Shown here one piece after another: positions 26,308 to 34,467 of a stretch of 64,000 nt of DNA (position 1 is its first letter; the number at the start of each line of letters is the position of its first letter). Both the position numbers and the translations under genes were made by a program. The notes under the pieces were generated by a model, which had not been told where the DNA came from, made no database searches, and worked only from the letters and a program-made list of their open reading frames with translations. This stretch comes from Merdimonas faecis (GTDB lineage: Bacteria > Bacillota > Clostridia > Lachnospirales > Lachnospiraceae), in assembly GCF_001754075.1 (NCBI RefSeq), contig NZ_MIEH01000014.1:1-64000 (forward strand), written 5' to 3'.

Positions 26308-26721
26308 TTATATCGGAAGTTCCAGATAAATGTCTTTCCCTTCTTTAATAGAAATTACAACTTTTCCATGCTGGATTTTTGTAACTGCACCGGCAACATT
26401 TATTTCTGCAGGCTGAGAGGTTGCAGCAGAATCAGTGTCTTCTCCCGGTTCTTCTTCCGCAGGTACGGATTCTTTGTATCCTTCTACGTTGTCTGGGGTT
26501 AACGGGGATAAGGAATCGCTCGTTTTTGTTAATTTTGCACCCAGTACCTGTCCGATTGTCAGACAGCCGTCTAAAGTGAGCAGACCTGAGTCTACCAGCT
26601 CATCGAAGATTGCCGGATCCTCCAGATTGGCAGCTTCGATCGTAATACCAGCTTCAGCTCTGCAGCATAAAACGGCCGGATCATTTACATGTGCTTTTGC
26701 AGTTTCTGCAGTAATTGACAT
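26308..26721 (-). CDS. Stand-alone domain like the N-terminus of D-proline reductase PrdA
   Basis: The 137-residue protein begins MSITAETAKAHVNDPAVLCC and continues NLEDPAIFDELVDSGLLTLD. From family knowledge this is the start of the D-proline reductase proprotein PrdA. It ends at a beta-rich GKDIYLELPI segment, where PrdA would continue for some 450 residues, including its pyruvoyl-forming cysteine. I chose ATG 26721 because AAGGAGGT lies seven bases upstream; a longer frame to 26742 contains that site. It may be a free regulatory or scaffold domain or a truncated gene. An FSA-type aldolase gene lies upstream on the same strand. Confidence 0.65.
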   Translation of the reverse strand: MSITAETAKAHVNDPAVLCCRAEAGITIEAANLEDPAIFDELVDSGLLTLDGCLTIGQVLGAKLTKTSDSLSPLTPDNVEGYKESVPAEEEPGEDTDSAATSQPAEINVAGAVTKIQHGKVVISIKEGKDIYLELPI

Positions 26722-26830
26722 GACTCTTACCTCCTTATTCATATCTATTTCATAGTATAGACCTGGAGTCGGGAGATATCAAATCACTTTTTTTAATGTC
26801 CGGGGCAAAGACATAGATAATGTCTATAAC

Positions 26831-27508
26831 CTATAGGTCGCAGATCAGAGTATTCCCGTGAATAGACTTCCAGTCTGCGTCAAAAGCATCTACGGCTCCG
26901 GTAATATGGGGCTGGGCCAGCATACCCTCCAGAATGGAAGGATCCATGGTGGCAGTCTGGGCGCCGGCCAGGAATGCCCGGTCTACCTGCCCTGCATTTT
27001 TAAAGCTGGCGGCCAGAATCTGAGTCGGATAATCGTAAAGGGCGATCATTTCTGCCAGGGAGGCGATCACGTCATCGGGATCGATCCCTAGATTTTCCAT
27101 ACGGTTGAAGTAAGGAGCGATAAAGTCTGCCCCGGCTTCCATGGCCAGGAATCCCTGCTGTTTGCTGTAGACAACGGTTCCGGTTACACGGATGCCATTC
27201 TGCTTCATCAGCCTGATTGCTTTGATCCCCTCCATAGTGACAGGAACTTTGACATAAACATCAGGATCTACCTTTTCCAGAATGGTATCCGCATCCTTTA
27301 ACATCCCTTCTGTATCCAGTGCGGTTACCTGGATGTGCAATGCCTTTTCTGGTCCGATGATGGAGCGGATCTCTTTCATATGTGCGAAGAAATCTACGTT
27401 TCCTTCCCGTTTTACGATAGAAGGGTTGGATGTGACGCCGGCGATGGGAAAGATATCATAAAACCGGCGGATGTCTGCAAGATTGGCTGTGTCTAATAAA
27501 TATTTCAT
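26831..27508 (-). CDS. FSA/TalC-type transaldolase or fructose-6-phosphate aldolase
   Basis: The 225-residue protein matches the small transaldolase group: LLDTANLADIRRF at the start, GVTSNPSIVKREG, and VYVKVPVTMEGIKAI carrying the Schiff-base lysine near residue 86. These enzymes cleave or join C3 units in sugar phosphates. It follows the DeoR regulator by 27 bases on the same strand and is divergent from a xylulokinase-like gene, suggesting pentose or polyol use. Confidence 0.9.
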   Translation of the reverse strand: MKYLLDTANLADIRRFYDIFPIAGVTSNPSIVKREGNVDFFAHMKEIRSIIGPEKALHIQVTALDTEGMLKDADTILEKVDPDVYVKVPVTMEGIKAIRLMKQNGIRVTGTVVYSKQQGFLAMEAGADFIAPYFNRMENLGIDPDDVIASLAEMIALYDYPTQILAASFKNAGQVDRAFLAGAQTATMDPSILEGMLAQPHITGAVDAFDADWKSIHGNTLICDL

Positions 27509-27535
27509 GATGAAACCTCCTTGAAAATATATGAA

Positions 27536-28294
27536 TTAGTTGTCTGCAATTGTGATACGGATATTCTGGCTTTCCAGAAAGGATTTTTCTTCCGGGGGGA
27601 TGCCTTCATCTGTGATGATTTCATAAACCTGGTCAAGCTGAAGGAAGGAGACGGCTCCCGGGTGCCGGAATTTTTCAGAATCTGTCAACACATAGACATG
27701 TCTGGCAGAAGCAATCATAGCATGCAGAGTATCGGCCCGGGTGAGATCGTCTCCGGTGAATCCAAAAGAACGGGAGTAACCGTCAATCCCTGTGAAGATC
27801 TTGTCTACATGAAAAGCTTCCGCGGCCTGCCGGGTCAATGGCCCTACCAGAGACTGGCTGGGTGTCTGCAGGATTCCGCCCAGGAGAATGAGCTGGATAT
27901 TTGAGTAGGAACGGACATATTCCGCCAGGCAGACAGAGTTGGTGACGATGGTCACACTCTTCTTGGTGCGGGCAAGTTCCTCGGCCAGTAACGTACAGGT
28001 GGAGCCGGATTCGATCATGACAGTTTCGCCATTCTCGATGTAAGCAGCGGCAGTTCTGGCGATACGCTGTTTTTTATCGGCGTGGAAGGCCATACGGTAG
28101 AAAATGTCTCCCGGATCGTTGGGGACGGCGAAGCCCCGCTCGCGTTTTAGCATGCCGCGTTCTTCCAGATAGTCCAGGTCTTTGCGGATGGTGACTGTGG
28201 AAGCCTGAAGCTTGTCTGACAGTACGGAGACTTCTGTTTTCCCGTGTTCAGTGATGTATTCCAGGATTTTACTGTGTCGCGTTTTCATAGTCAA
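27536..28294 (-). CDS. DeoR-family sugar regulator
   Basis: An N-terminal DeoR helix-turn-helix (TEVSVLSDKLQASTVTIRKD, about residues 14-45) is joined to a DeoRC sugar-phosphate sensor domain. The latter includes MIESGSTCTLLAEEL and the GIDGYSRSFGFT loop. It probably represses the aldolase operon and the divergent xylulokinase-like gene in response to a sugar phosphate. Confidence 0.9.
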   Translation of the reverse strand: MTMKTRHSKILEYITEHGKTEVSVLSDKLQASTVTIRKDLDYLEERGMLKRERGFAVPNDPGDIFYRMAFHADKKQRIARTAAAYIENGETVMIESGSTCTLLAEELARTKKSVTIVTNSVCLAEYVRSYSNIQLILLGGILQTPSQSLVGPLTRQAAEAFHVDKIFTGIDGYSRSFGFTGDDLTRADTLHAMIASARHVYVLTDSEKFRHPGAVSFLQLDQVYEIITDEGIPPEEKSFLESQNIRITIADN

Positions 28295-28419
28295 CGCCTC
28301 CTTGATCTCTTCGGCAGCAGGTTTGACAGTCTGATCTGACGTGCAGTCTCATGCTAAGGAAGAGATATGTAATCTGAGTGTATATTAGCAAAAAAAATAA
28401 TGTAAGTCAATAGATATAG

Positions 28420-28478
28420 TTTCGTACGAAAGTAAAATACACTTCGAAGTTTACAAGGTGGACGGCGTATGATAAGAT
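28420..28478 (+). promoter_or_regulatory. Promoter and palindromes upstream of the xylulokinase-like gene
   Basis: TTTACA (28450-28455) and TAAGAT (28473-28478) are 17 bases apart. Two perfect palindromes lie just upstream: TTTCGTACGAAA (28420-28431) and ACTTCGAAGT (28441-28450). Both contain TTCG/CGAA half sites and are candidate DeoR operators. The other roughly 125 bases of this divergent spacer show no clear feature. Confidence 0.55.
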
Positions 28479-28535
28479 GGTGGAAAGAAAACAGGAAAGC
28501 AGAAGATTTCATTATCATAAGGAGGAAAGTGTCAC

Positions 28536-30056
28536 ATGGCAAAATATCTGATATCACATGATCTGGGGACATCCAGCAATAAGGCGTCTCTGTTTTCGAC
28601 AGAAGGAGAACTGATCAAAAGCCATACAGTTCCATATGACGTTCATTTTTTTCATAAAAATTATGCCGAACAGGACCCGGAAGAGTGGTGGCAGGCTGTG
28701 TGCCAGGCTACCAGAGAGAGTGTAAAGGGGATCGATCCTTCGGAGGTGCTGGCGGTGTCCTTTTCCTCGCAGATGCAGGCGTGTATTGTGGTCGACCGGG
28801 AGGGGAAGGCGCTGCGTCCGGCCATGATCTGGGCGGATCACCGGGCGGAGAAGCAGGCGGAATCCCTGGAGGAAAAGATCGGTTTTGACCGGATGTATGA
28901 GATCAACGGGCACCGGGTCAGCCCCAGTTACAGTATTGAAAAACTGATGTGGATTAAGGAACATGAACCGGAGATCTATGGGAAGACCTATAAGATGCTG
29001 CTGGCAAAGGATTATATTATCTGTCGTCTCACCGGAGCGTTTGTGACAGATTATTCGGAAGCCTCCGGAACAGATGTATTTGACCTGCGGCATCTGAAAT
29101 GGTCGGAGGAGATCCTGGAGGCAGCCGGAATTGATCCGGGCAAACTTCCGGAGCTTCATGCATCCACAGATGTGATCGGAGAGATGACTGCAGAAGCAGC
29201 GGTGGAGCTGGGACTTACCACGAAGACAAAGGTAGTCTGCGGAGGAGGAGACGGACCTTGTTCTGCGCTGGGAGCAGGATGTGTCGAGGACGGCCAGCTG
29301 TTCCTGTCCTTTGGAACCTCAGCCTGGATCGCAGGAACCTCCGGCAGAGTTGAGCTGGACAGGGAAAAGACCCTGATCGGGTTCGGACATGTGGTTCCGG
29401 GGAAATATATGCCCTGTGGGACGATGCAGGCAGCCGGAAGTTCTTATTCCTATATCAGAGAGGCTCTGTGCCAGGAAGAGGAAAGACATGCAGAAGAAAC
29501 AGGAGAATCTGTCTATGAGCTTCTGAATCAGTTGGTGTGCCAGTCCCCTCCGGGGGCAAAAGGGCTGATTTTTCTGCCTTATCTTTTGGGAGAGAGAAGC
29601 CCCAGATGGAATCCGGATACCTCCGGCAGTTTTCTGGGAATCCGGATGGAGCACCAGAAATGTGATTATGTGCGTGCGGTGCTGGAGGGCATTGCCATGA
29701 ACCTGGATGTGATCTTAAAGGCACAGCGGGAGCATATAGACGGGAAGGAGCTGATCCTGACCGGCGGCGGAGCAAAGGGAGACGTGCTGGCGCAGATCCT
29801 GGCCGATGTGCTGGGAGTGAAGCTGCACCGCCTGGATCATGTGGAAACGGCCACGTCCATCGCCGCAGCGGTGATTGCGGGCGTGGGCGTAGGAGCATTC
29901 CAGGATTTTTCTGTTGTGCGTCAGTTTGTAAAAACAGATAAGATATTCTGCCCGAGAGAAGAGTATCGGGAGATATATGACAGGCAGAAAAAACTGTTCG
30001 AGCTTGGGTATCAGTGTCTGTTGGAGTATTATCGGGAGGATGCCAAGACAGTCTAA
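28536..30056 (+). CDS. FGGY carbohydrate kinase, xylulokinase-like
   Basis: The 506-residue kinase has the FGGY phosphate loop (SHDLGTSSNKASLF), an N-terminal substrate region with MIWADHRAEKQAE, and the C-terminal ADENOSINE-type motif LTGGGAKGDVLAQI. The pattern fits XylB, which phosphorylates D-xylulose, but related ketoses or polyols are possible. AAGGAGG lies before the start. It is divergent from the DeoR/aldolase operon and probably shares its regulation. Confidence 0.85.
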   Translation: MAKYLISHDLGTSSNKASLFSTEGELIKSHTVPYDVHFFHKNYAEQDPEEWWQAVCQATRESVKGIDPSEVLAVSFSSQMQACIVVDREGKALRPAMIWADHRAEKQAESLEEKIGFDRMYEINGHRVSPSYSIEKLMWIKEHEPEIYGKTYKMLLAKDYIICRLTGAFVTDYSEASGTDVFDLRHLKWSEEILEAAGIDPGKLPELHASTDVIGEMTAEAAVELGLTTKTKVVCGGGDGPCSALGAGCVEDGQLFLSFGTSAWIAGTSGRVELDREKTLIGFGHVVPGKYMPCGTMQAAGSSYSYIREALCQEEERHAEETGESVYELLNQLVCQSPPGAKGLIFLPYLLGERSPRWNPDTSGSFLGIRMEHQKCDYVRAVLEGIAMNLDVILKAQREHIDGKELILTGGGAKGDVLAQILADVLGVKLHRLDHVETATSIAAAVIAGVGVGAFQDFSVVRQFVKTDKIFCPREEYREIYDRQKKLFELGYQCLLEYYREDAKTV

Positions 30057-30095
30057 GCTGTTTAAATTTGTTCCGAAAGAAGAAATGGAGGAATA

Positions 30096-30131
30096 ATGAA
30101 AAGTAATCAGGCGGCGAAAAATGCCGCCTGA
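30096..30131 (+). pseudogene. Eleven-codon gene start overlapping a hairpin
   Basis: A good site (ATGGAGGAATA) precedes ATG 30096, but the frame encodes only MKSNQAAKNAA before TGA. The coding bases form the terminator hairpin. It looks like the surviving start of a deleted gene, or a chance short frame. Confidence 0.3.
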
Positions 30132-30133
30132 TT
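30105..30133. terminator. Terminator after the xylulokinase-like gene
   Basis: AATCAGGCGGC (30105-30115) pairs perfectly with GCCGCCTGATT (30123-30133). No strong T run follows on either strand. It separates the kinase from the convergent methyltransferase relic. Confidence 0.65.
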
Positions 30134-30141
30134 AAGAAATT

Positions 30142-30447
30142 CTATTCCCAGTTTGATGGCTGAACCGGATATTTGGCACACATCCGTGCAGCCTTCATAT
30201 ATGCATCTATGTTTTCAAGAGGAGCCTGTACCGGGATGTCACAGCCTGGGGCGATCGTGAAGCCGCAGGGGTTGTCCCAGCATTTCCGGAAGCAGTCTAT
30301 AACCGCTGCCTGAATACTGTCTGGCGTGCCTTCCAGGATTTCGATCGGGGAAACATTTCCCATGATCGACATCTTATCACCGACCGTTTCTTTGGCAAAA
30401 AGAGCAAAGGCTCTTTCTTTTGGCGTCATCTGGTCATCTTTGTGCAT
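30142..30447 (-). pseudogene. Internally deleted UroD/MtaA-type methyltransferase
   Basis: The 101-codon frame keeps about 17 residues of a methyltransferase N-terminus (MTPKERAFALFAKE). It then jumps to the C-terminal part (MGNVSPIEILEGTPDSIQAA, then IAPGCDIPVQAP with the last Zn-ligand Cys). The middle, roughly 250 residues including the H-x-C zinc site, is missing in frame. Compare the C-termini of the genes at 37778 and 41741, which read IAGNVPPVDVMKEG and VAGNVDPVEIV. A strong AAAGGGGG site precedes the ATG, so a short protein may still be made. It cannot be an active methyltransferase. Confidence 0.75.
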
Positions 30448-30604
30448 AAAATAAGACCCCCTTTGTACTTAAAACAGAAATTTGAATCTATGTTTACTAT
30501 ATCGCACAAAAATGAGAGAATCAATGAAACAGTTTTTTTAAATCATAGAAAAAAATGATAAAAACATTTGAATTATCAATTGGGCTATCAAAACTCCTTT
30601 GTGA

Positions 30605-30610
30605 TATGAT
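30605..30610 (+). promoter_or_regulatory. Possible -10 box upstream of the riboswitch
   Basis: TATGAT at 30605-30610 precedes the riboswitch by about 20 bases. No good -35 element is visible at 17 bases; TTGGGC at 19 bases is the best candidate. The flanking bases from 30448 show nothing else. Confidence 0.4.
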
Positions 30611-30624
30611 TGTCATGTAACGTA

Positions 30625-30775
30625 TATAGTGATGCCAAGGCATTGAAAAGGGAATCCGGTGAGAATCCGGAACAGCCCGCTCTACTGTGTGATGGACAGC
30701 CTTCTGGATATGCCACCCGGGAGAAGGGGAAGGCGGAAGCGCTGGATGAAATCGAGTCAGGAGACCTGCTATATA
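30625..30775 (+). promoter_or_regulatory. Cobalamin riboswitch aptamer
   Basis: The region contains the ordered core of the cobalamin aptamer: GATGCCAAGGCATT, AAAAGGGAATCCGGTGAGAA, AACAGCCCGC, GCCACCCGGGAGAAGG, GGCGGAAG, and a B12 box at 30754-30769 (GAGTCAGGAGACCTGC). It lies 5' of a CobW-like gene and a corrinoid methyl-transfer operon, with a terminator directly after it. Confidence 0.92.
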
Positions 30776-30792
30776 TGAGTATGATTTTTTTC

Positions 30793-30840
30793 GGTGGGGA
30801 AAGGACAGCGGTTACGTTGTGCCTTTTCGCACCTTTTTTT
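30793..30840 (+). terminator. Riboswitch expression platform terminator
   Basis: GGTGGGGAAAGG (30793-30804) pairs with CCTTTTCGCACC (30822-30833), allowing one mismatch and one wobble, followed by seven T. It lies between the B12 box and the first start codon, so ligand-controlled transcription termination is the simplest reading. Confidence 0.75.
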
Positions 30841-30860
30841 ATGCAGACAAAGGAGACGGC

Positions 30861-31826
30861 ATGGACATTGAGATCGTATCCGGTTTTCTCGGAGCCGGAA
30901 AGACAACCTTTCTGAAGCAGTATCTGCCGCTGCTTACCGGGAAGACAGTGGTCATTGAAAACGAATATGGGGAAATCGGGCTGGATGGAGATCTGATCCA
31001 GTCCGATATTCCAGTGAAAGAGCTTTATGCAGGATGCATCTGCTGCAGTCTGGCCGTAGATTTCCGGAACGGGATCCGGGAAATCGTCAGGCAGTATCAG
31101 CCGGACCGGATCGTGATCGAACCTTCCGGGGTGGGGAAGCTTTCCGATATTGTCAAGGTATGTGAGAAAGTCAGAGACAGAGACGGAGTAGAACTTAAGG
31201 TCGCCCGGCGCATCACCGTGGTGGATGGGAGCTCTTATGAAGAATATGCAGATGGATTTGGCGCATTCTATCTGGATCAGATCCGGCAGGCGCAGATTAT
31301 TTTCTGCAGTCAGATGGAAGAATTGTCAGAAGAGCAGAAGACAGGGATCCTGAAGGATATCAGAAAAAGAAATCCGGATGCGGTGATCTGTGAAGGAGAT
31401 TTCCGAAAGCTGGAAGGAGAAGAACTTGTAGGGATTTTAAAGATGGCGGAAAAGACAGATACAGGGACGGAGCCGCCTGGGACGGAAGCTCCGGGAATAA
31501 ATATTTCCGGGGCGGCAGAGCTTACCTTTTCCAGCATCAGCTTTCAAAATATTCCCCGGATGACGAAACTGGAGGCAGAGACATTATTGGAAAAACTGCA
31601 GGACCGAAAGTATGGACGGATCCTGAGGGCAAAAGGCATACTGGAAACTCCATCGGGCGATAAGCTTCAGATAGATGTGACATTGTCTCATGCATGTTTC
31701 CGATCCTGCAAAGACCAGAAGGAGAGCAGGGTGGTCGTCATCGGTTCCGCTTTGAATCGTCCGGCTCTGGAAGAACTATTTCAGAAAAAGAGCCCGGTCA
31801 GGCTGCCGAAAAGGTCCAGGATATAA
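30861..31826 (+). CDS. CobW/G3E-family GTPase-like metallochaperone
   Basis: The start at 30861 is set by AAGGAG; an upstream ATG at 30819 lies in the terminator. The protein has the P-loop GFLGAGKTTF, ENEYGEIGLDGDLI, the metal-binding GCICCSL and EPSGVGKLSDI, all typical of COG0523/CobW proteins that load metals into partners. The guanine-specificity motif NKxD is missing, since the aligned stretch reads SQMEEL. It is the first gene under the cobalamin riboswitch, so its role probably concerns cobalt, corrinoid or zinc supply to the methyltransferases that follow. Confidence 0.82.
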   Translation: MDIEIVSGFLGAGKTTFLKQYLPLLTGKTVVIENEYGEIGLDGDLIQSDIPVKELYAGCICCSLAVDFRNGIREIVRQYQPDRIVIEPSGVGKLSDIVKVCEKVRDRDGVELKVARRITVVDGSSYEEYADGFGAFYLDQIRQAQIIFCSQMEELSEEQKTGILKDIRKRNPDAVICEGDFRKLEGEELVGILKMAEKTDTGTEPPGTEAPGINISGAAELTFSSISFQNIPRMTKLEAETLLEKLQDRKYGRILRAKGILETPSGDKLQIDVTLSHACFRSCKDQKESRVVVIGSALNRPALEELFQKKSPVRLPKRSRI

Positions 31827-31868
31827 GAAAAATATAAAATATGAACATCAAAAAGGGAGGAAGGCAAG

Positions 31869-32519
31869 ATGCAGAGCAAGGAAGAATTATTAAGCAGACT
31901 GTCAGACTGCGTGTGTGACATGGAGGATGATGAAGTTGTAGATGTGGTGAAGGAATATATCGTTGCCGGTTATGATCCTCAGGAGGACATGCTGGAAGGT
32001 CTGGTAGACGGAATGAAACGTGCCAGCGTTCTATATGAAGAAGGGGAGTATTTTGTACCGGAACTGATCGTTTGCTCAGACGCCATGTATGCCGGAATCG
32101 AGGAGTTCCAGAAATATCTTCCGGATACAGAGAAGCAGAGTATCGGGAAGGTGGCAATCGGTGTGGTGGAAGGAGATACCCATGATATCGGCAAGAACCT
32201 GGTGCGGATCATGCTGGAGACAGGAGGATTTGATGTGTACGATCTTGGAAGAGATGTGGCGCTGGACACTTTTGTGGATTATGTACGGGACAATGATGTG
32301 GACATTCTTTGCATGTCTTCCCTGATGACCACAACTATGCCGGGAATGGGGAAGGTGATAGAAAAATTAAAGAAAGCAGATCTTCGCGATAAAGTCAAGA
32401 TCATGGTGGGCGGCGCACCGGTATCCCCTGCGTTTGCAGAGAAGATCGGAGCGGACGGATACACCAGAAATGCCATCGAAGCAGTAGAATTTGCAAAGAA
32501 ACTGGTAGGAGCAGCATAA
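31869..32519 (+). CDS. Corrinoid protein 1 (MtbC/MtaC-type)
   Basis: The 216-residue protein has an N-terminal four-helix cap (residues about 1-88, with EGLVDGMKRAS and EYFVPELIVCSDAM) and a C-terminal Rossmann-like B12-binding domain. The domain carries the DxHxxG motif DTHDIGKN (His105, lower axial cobalt ligand), and SSLMTTTM and GGAPVS. It shuttles methyl groups on cobalamin between a donor-specific and an acceptor methyltransferase. AGGGAGG precedes the start. Confidence 0.93.
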   Translation: MQSKEELLSRLSDCVCDMEDDEVVDVVKEYIVAGYDPQEDMLEGLVDGMKRASVLYEEGEYFVPELIVCSDAMYAGIEEFQKYLPDTEKQSIGKVAIGVVEGDTHDIGKNLVRIMLETGGFDVYDLGRDVALDTFVDYVRDNDVDILCMSSLMTTTMPGMGKVIEKLKKADLRDKVKIMVGGAPVSPAFAEKIGADGYTRNAIEAVEFAKKLVGAA

Positions 32520-32533
32520 GGAGGACGAAAGAC

Positions 32534-33565
32534 ATGATGGGAAAAAGAGAAGCAGTAAAAGCAATCCTGGAGGGGAAGGGTGCGGACAGAATTCCGGTGA
32601 TCATGAATGCATTTTCTCTTCCGGTAACGCGCTATGGATATACGATGCCGGAGGTGATGGCGAGCCCGGAGAAGATGACAGAATGTATGGTCGGAACCCG
32701 GAGAAAACTGGGATATGACGGGATGTGCGCCGGAGCCTATGGCGGCATCTCGGCAATGATGGGCGGTCATCTCCCGAACAGTGAAGGAAAGATTGTAGGA
32801 GATGGAGATGATGTGGTACACTCGAGGGAGGATATTGAGAAGCTGCGTCCCTATGATCCGAAAAAATGTCCGATGCTGAAAAACCTGCTGAAAACCATTG
32901 AGCTGATGCGGAAAGAAGAACCGGATGAACCGATCTATGTAATCCTGCATGTGCCGGCGGCCGTGGCATTTACCCTGATGGGAGCAAAACCTGCTTTTAA
33001 GGCGATGGTTAAGAACCCGGAGCTGTTCCGGGCACTTTCGGATCATGTAGAAGATGCTGTAGTGGAGTCCTCGAAAATATTGTGGGATGCCGGTGTGGAT
33101 TTCCTCTGGTTTCCGATGCCGAACTTCGGAGGTTACTGCATTTCCAGAAAGACTTATGAAAAATGTATTTCCGAGAGCAACATCCGTGCCAACAAACGGA
33201 TCAAAGACTACGGAGCAAACATTGTAATCCACACCTGCGGTCCATATGACGACCGGTTTGATCTGGTGCTGAAGGAATCGGGGGACGCATGGCATATTTC
33301 TGACACCCAGACAAAGAAGGTAAAGGATGAGTATGGGGATCAGGTTTCTCTGATGGGAAATATTCCCTGTGTCTCGGTGTTGATGGAGGGAACGCCGGAA
33401 GAAGTTTACAAGTATGCATATCAGGAGTGTATGGACGGGGCGAGAGACGGGCGGTTTATCCTGAGCGGAGACTGTGATGTGTCACCGATGACGCCCGATG
33501 AGAATGTGATAGAGGCGGTCCGCGCGGCCAAAGATGCAGAAAAGGTTCTGTTTGGAAAGAAGTAA
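32534..33565 (+). CDS. UroD-type methyltransferase A
   Basis: The 343-residue TIM-barrel protein belongs to the MtaA/MtbA/CmuA branch of the uroporphyrinogen decarboxylase superfamily. Zinc ligands His233 and Cys235 (VIHTCGPY) and Cys314 (SGDCDVSP) are intact. Such proteins move a methyl group between a substrate or acceptor thiol and the corrinoid protein. It lies 14 bases after corrinoid protein 1. Donor-side or acceptor-side role cannot be told from sequence. Confidence 0.85.
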   Translation: MMGKREAVKAILEGKGADRIPVIMNAFSLPVTRYGYTMPEVMASPEKMTECMVGTRRKLGYDGMCAGAYGGISAMMGGHLPNSEGKIVGDGDDVVHSREDIEKLRPYDPKKCPMLKNLLKTIELMRKEEPDEPIYVILHVPAAVAFTLMGAKPAFKAMVKNPELFRALSDHVEDAVVESSKILWDAGVDFLWFPMPNFGGYCISRKTYEKCISESNIRANKRIKDYGANIVIHTCGPYDDRFDLVLKESGDAWHISDTQTKKVKDEYGDQVSLMGNIPCVSVLMEGTPEEVYKYAYQECMDGARDGRFILSGDCDVSPMTPDENVIEAVRAAKDAEKVLFGKK

Positions 33566-33582
33566 AAAGGGGGGAAGATACG

Positions 33583-34452
33583 TTGGGCGAGATCAAAGAT
33601 TTTAACTGTACCTATGACAATTCAGCCGGGATCAATGGCGAAGTGACGGCGAAGCTGAATCTGACCTTTCCGGACGCCTATCTGCACCATGAGACGATGG
33701 CAGAGCTGTCAAAGGCTTTGAAGGAGCATGACGGGGCGGCGTTCTGCGAACTGCCCTTCTGCCATACGGTGGAGGCAGAGGCCATGGGAGGTCTGGTCAA
33801 TTATGGGAATGATAAGACCGGGCCCCGGGCAAAGGAATATATCTGTACAAAACCGGAAGAGCTTCTGGAACTGCCGGCTATTGATTTTACGACAGGACGG
33901 ATCCATGAGGTGCTTCTGGCCTGTAAGGAGTTAAGAAAGCAGGGACAGCATGTGGTACTCCAGGTATCCGGACCATTTACGATCCTGAATGTATTGATTG
34001 ATGCCCGCTATGTGTTCAAAGGAATGAGGAAGCAGCCGGAGGTCATGAAAAAGGTTTTCTGGAAGCTGGGTGATGAGATTTTAAGATTTATGGAAGAAGC
34101 AAAGAAATATGATGTGGATCTGATCAGCTATGCGGATTCTTCCGGCGGAGTGAATATCCTGGGACCAAAAATGGCGGAGCAGGTGGTGGAAGATTTTACC
34201 TTTGAATTCTTAAAAAAGGCAGAAGCCTTGGCAGATGATAAAACGATGATCCTGCTCTGCCCCAAGACTTCTTTTGCACTTCTTGGGACCGGGCACGCAA
34301 AATTTAAAGATTATCTGATTGATTCAGGAACCCATTATGGAGAAGCATGTATCCAGATGGTAGGGAAGGCAAAGTTTGCCGGCCAGATGTGTATCAAAAA
34401 TGTGGGTTACCAGCTGGAAAGTGGAATTTTTAAAGAACTGCAGCTGATATAA
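33583..34452 (+). CDS. Short divergent UroD-type protein B
   Basis: At 289 residues this member is about 55 shorter than its neighbours and lacks the MTPKER-type N-terminus. The superfamily fold is recognisable (LQVSGPFTILNVLIDARYVF, SYADSSGGVNILGPKMAEQV). The zinc site is altered: where relatives have H-x-C it reads MILLCPKTS, with Leu instead of His, and a later Cys lies in GQMCIKN. Translation starts at TTG 33583 behind AAAGGGGGG. It may bind zinc differently, or act as a structural or specificity partner of protein A, 17 bases upstream. Confidence 0.72.
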   Translation: MGEIKDFNCTYDNSAGINGEVTAKLNLTFPDAYLHHETMAELSKALKEHDGAAFCELPFCHTVEAEAMGGLVNYGNDKTGPRAKEYICTKPEELLELPAIDFTTGRIHEVLLACKELRKQGQHVVLQVSGPFTILNVLIDARYVFKGMRKQPEVMKKVFWKLGDEILRFMEEAKKYDVDLISYADSSGGVNILGPKMAEQVVEDFTFEFLKKAEALADDKTMILLCPKTSFALLGTGHAKFKDYLIDSGTHYGEACIQMVGKAKFAGQMCIKNVGYQLESGIFKELQLI

Positions 34453-34467
34453 AGGAGGAAAGAAGAA

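Noticed and set aside
30819-30860. Upstream start codon for the CobW-like gene
   Set aside because: It lies in the riboswitch terminator hairpin and lacks a ribosome site; ATG 30861 has AAGGAG in place.
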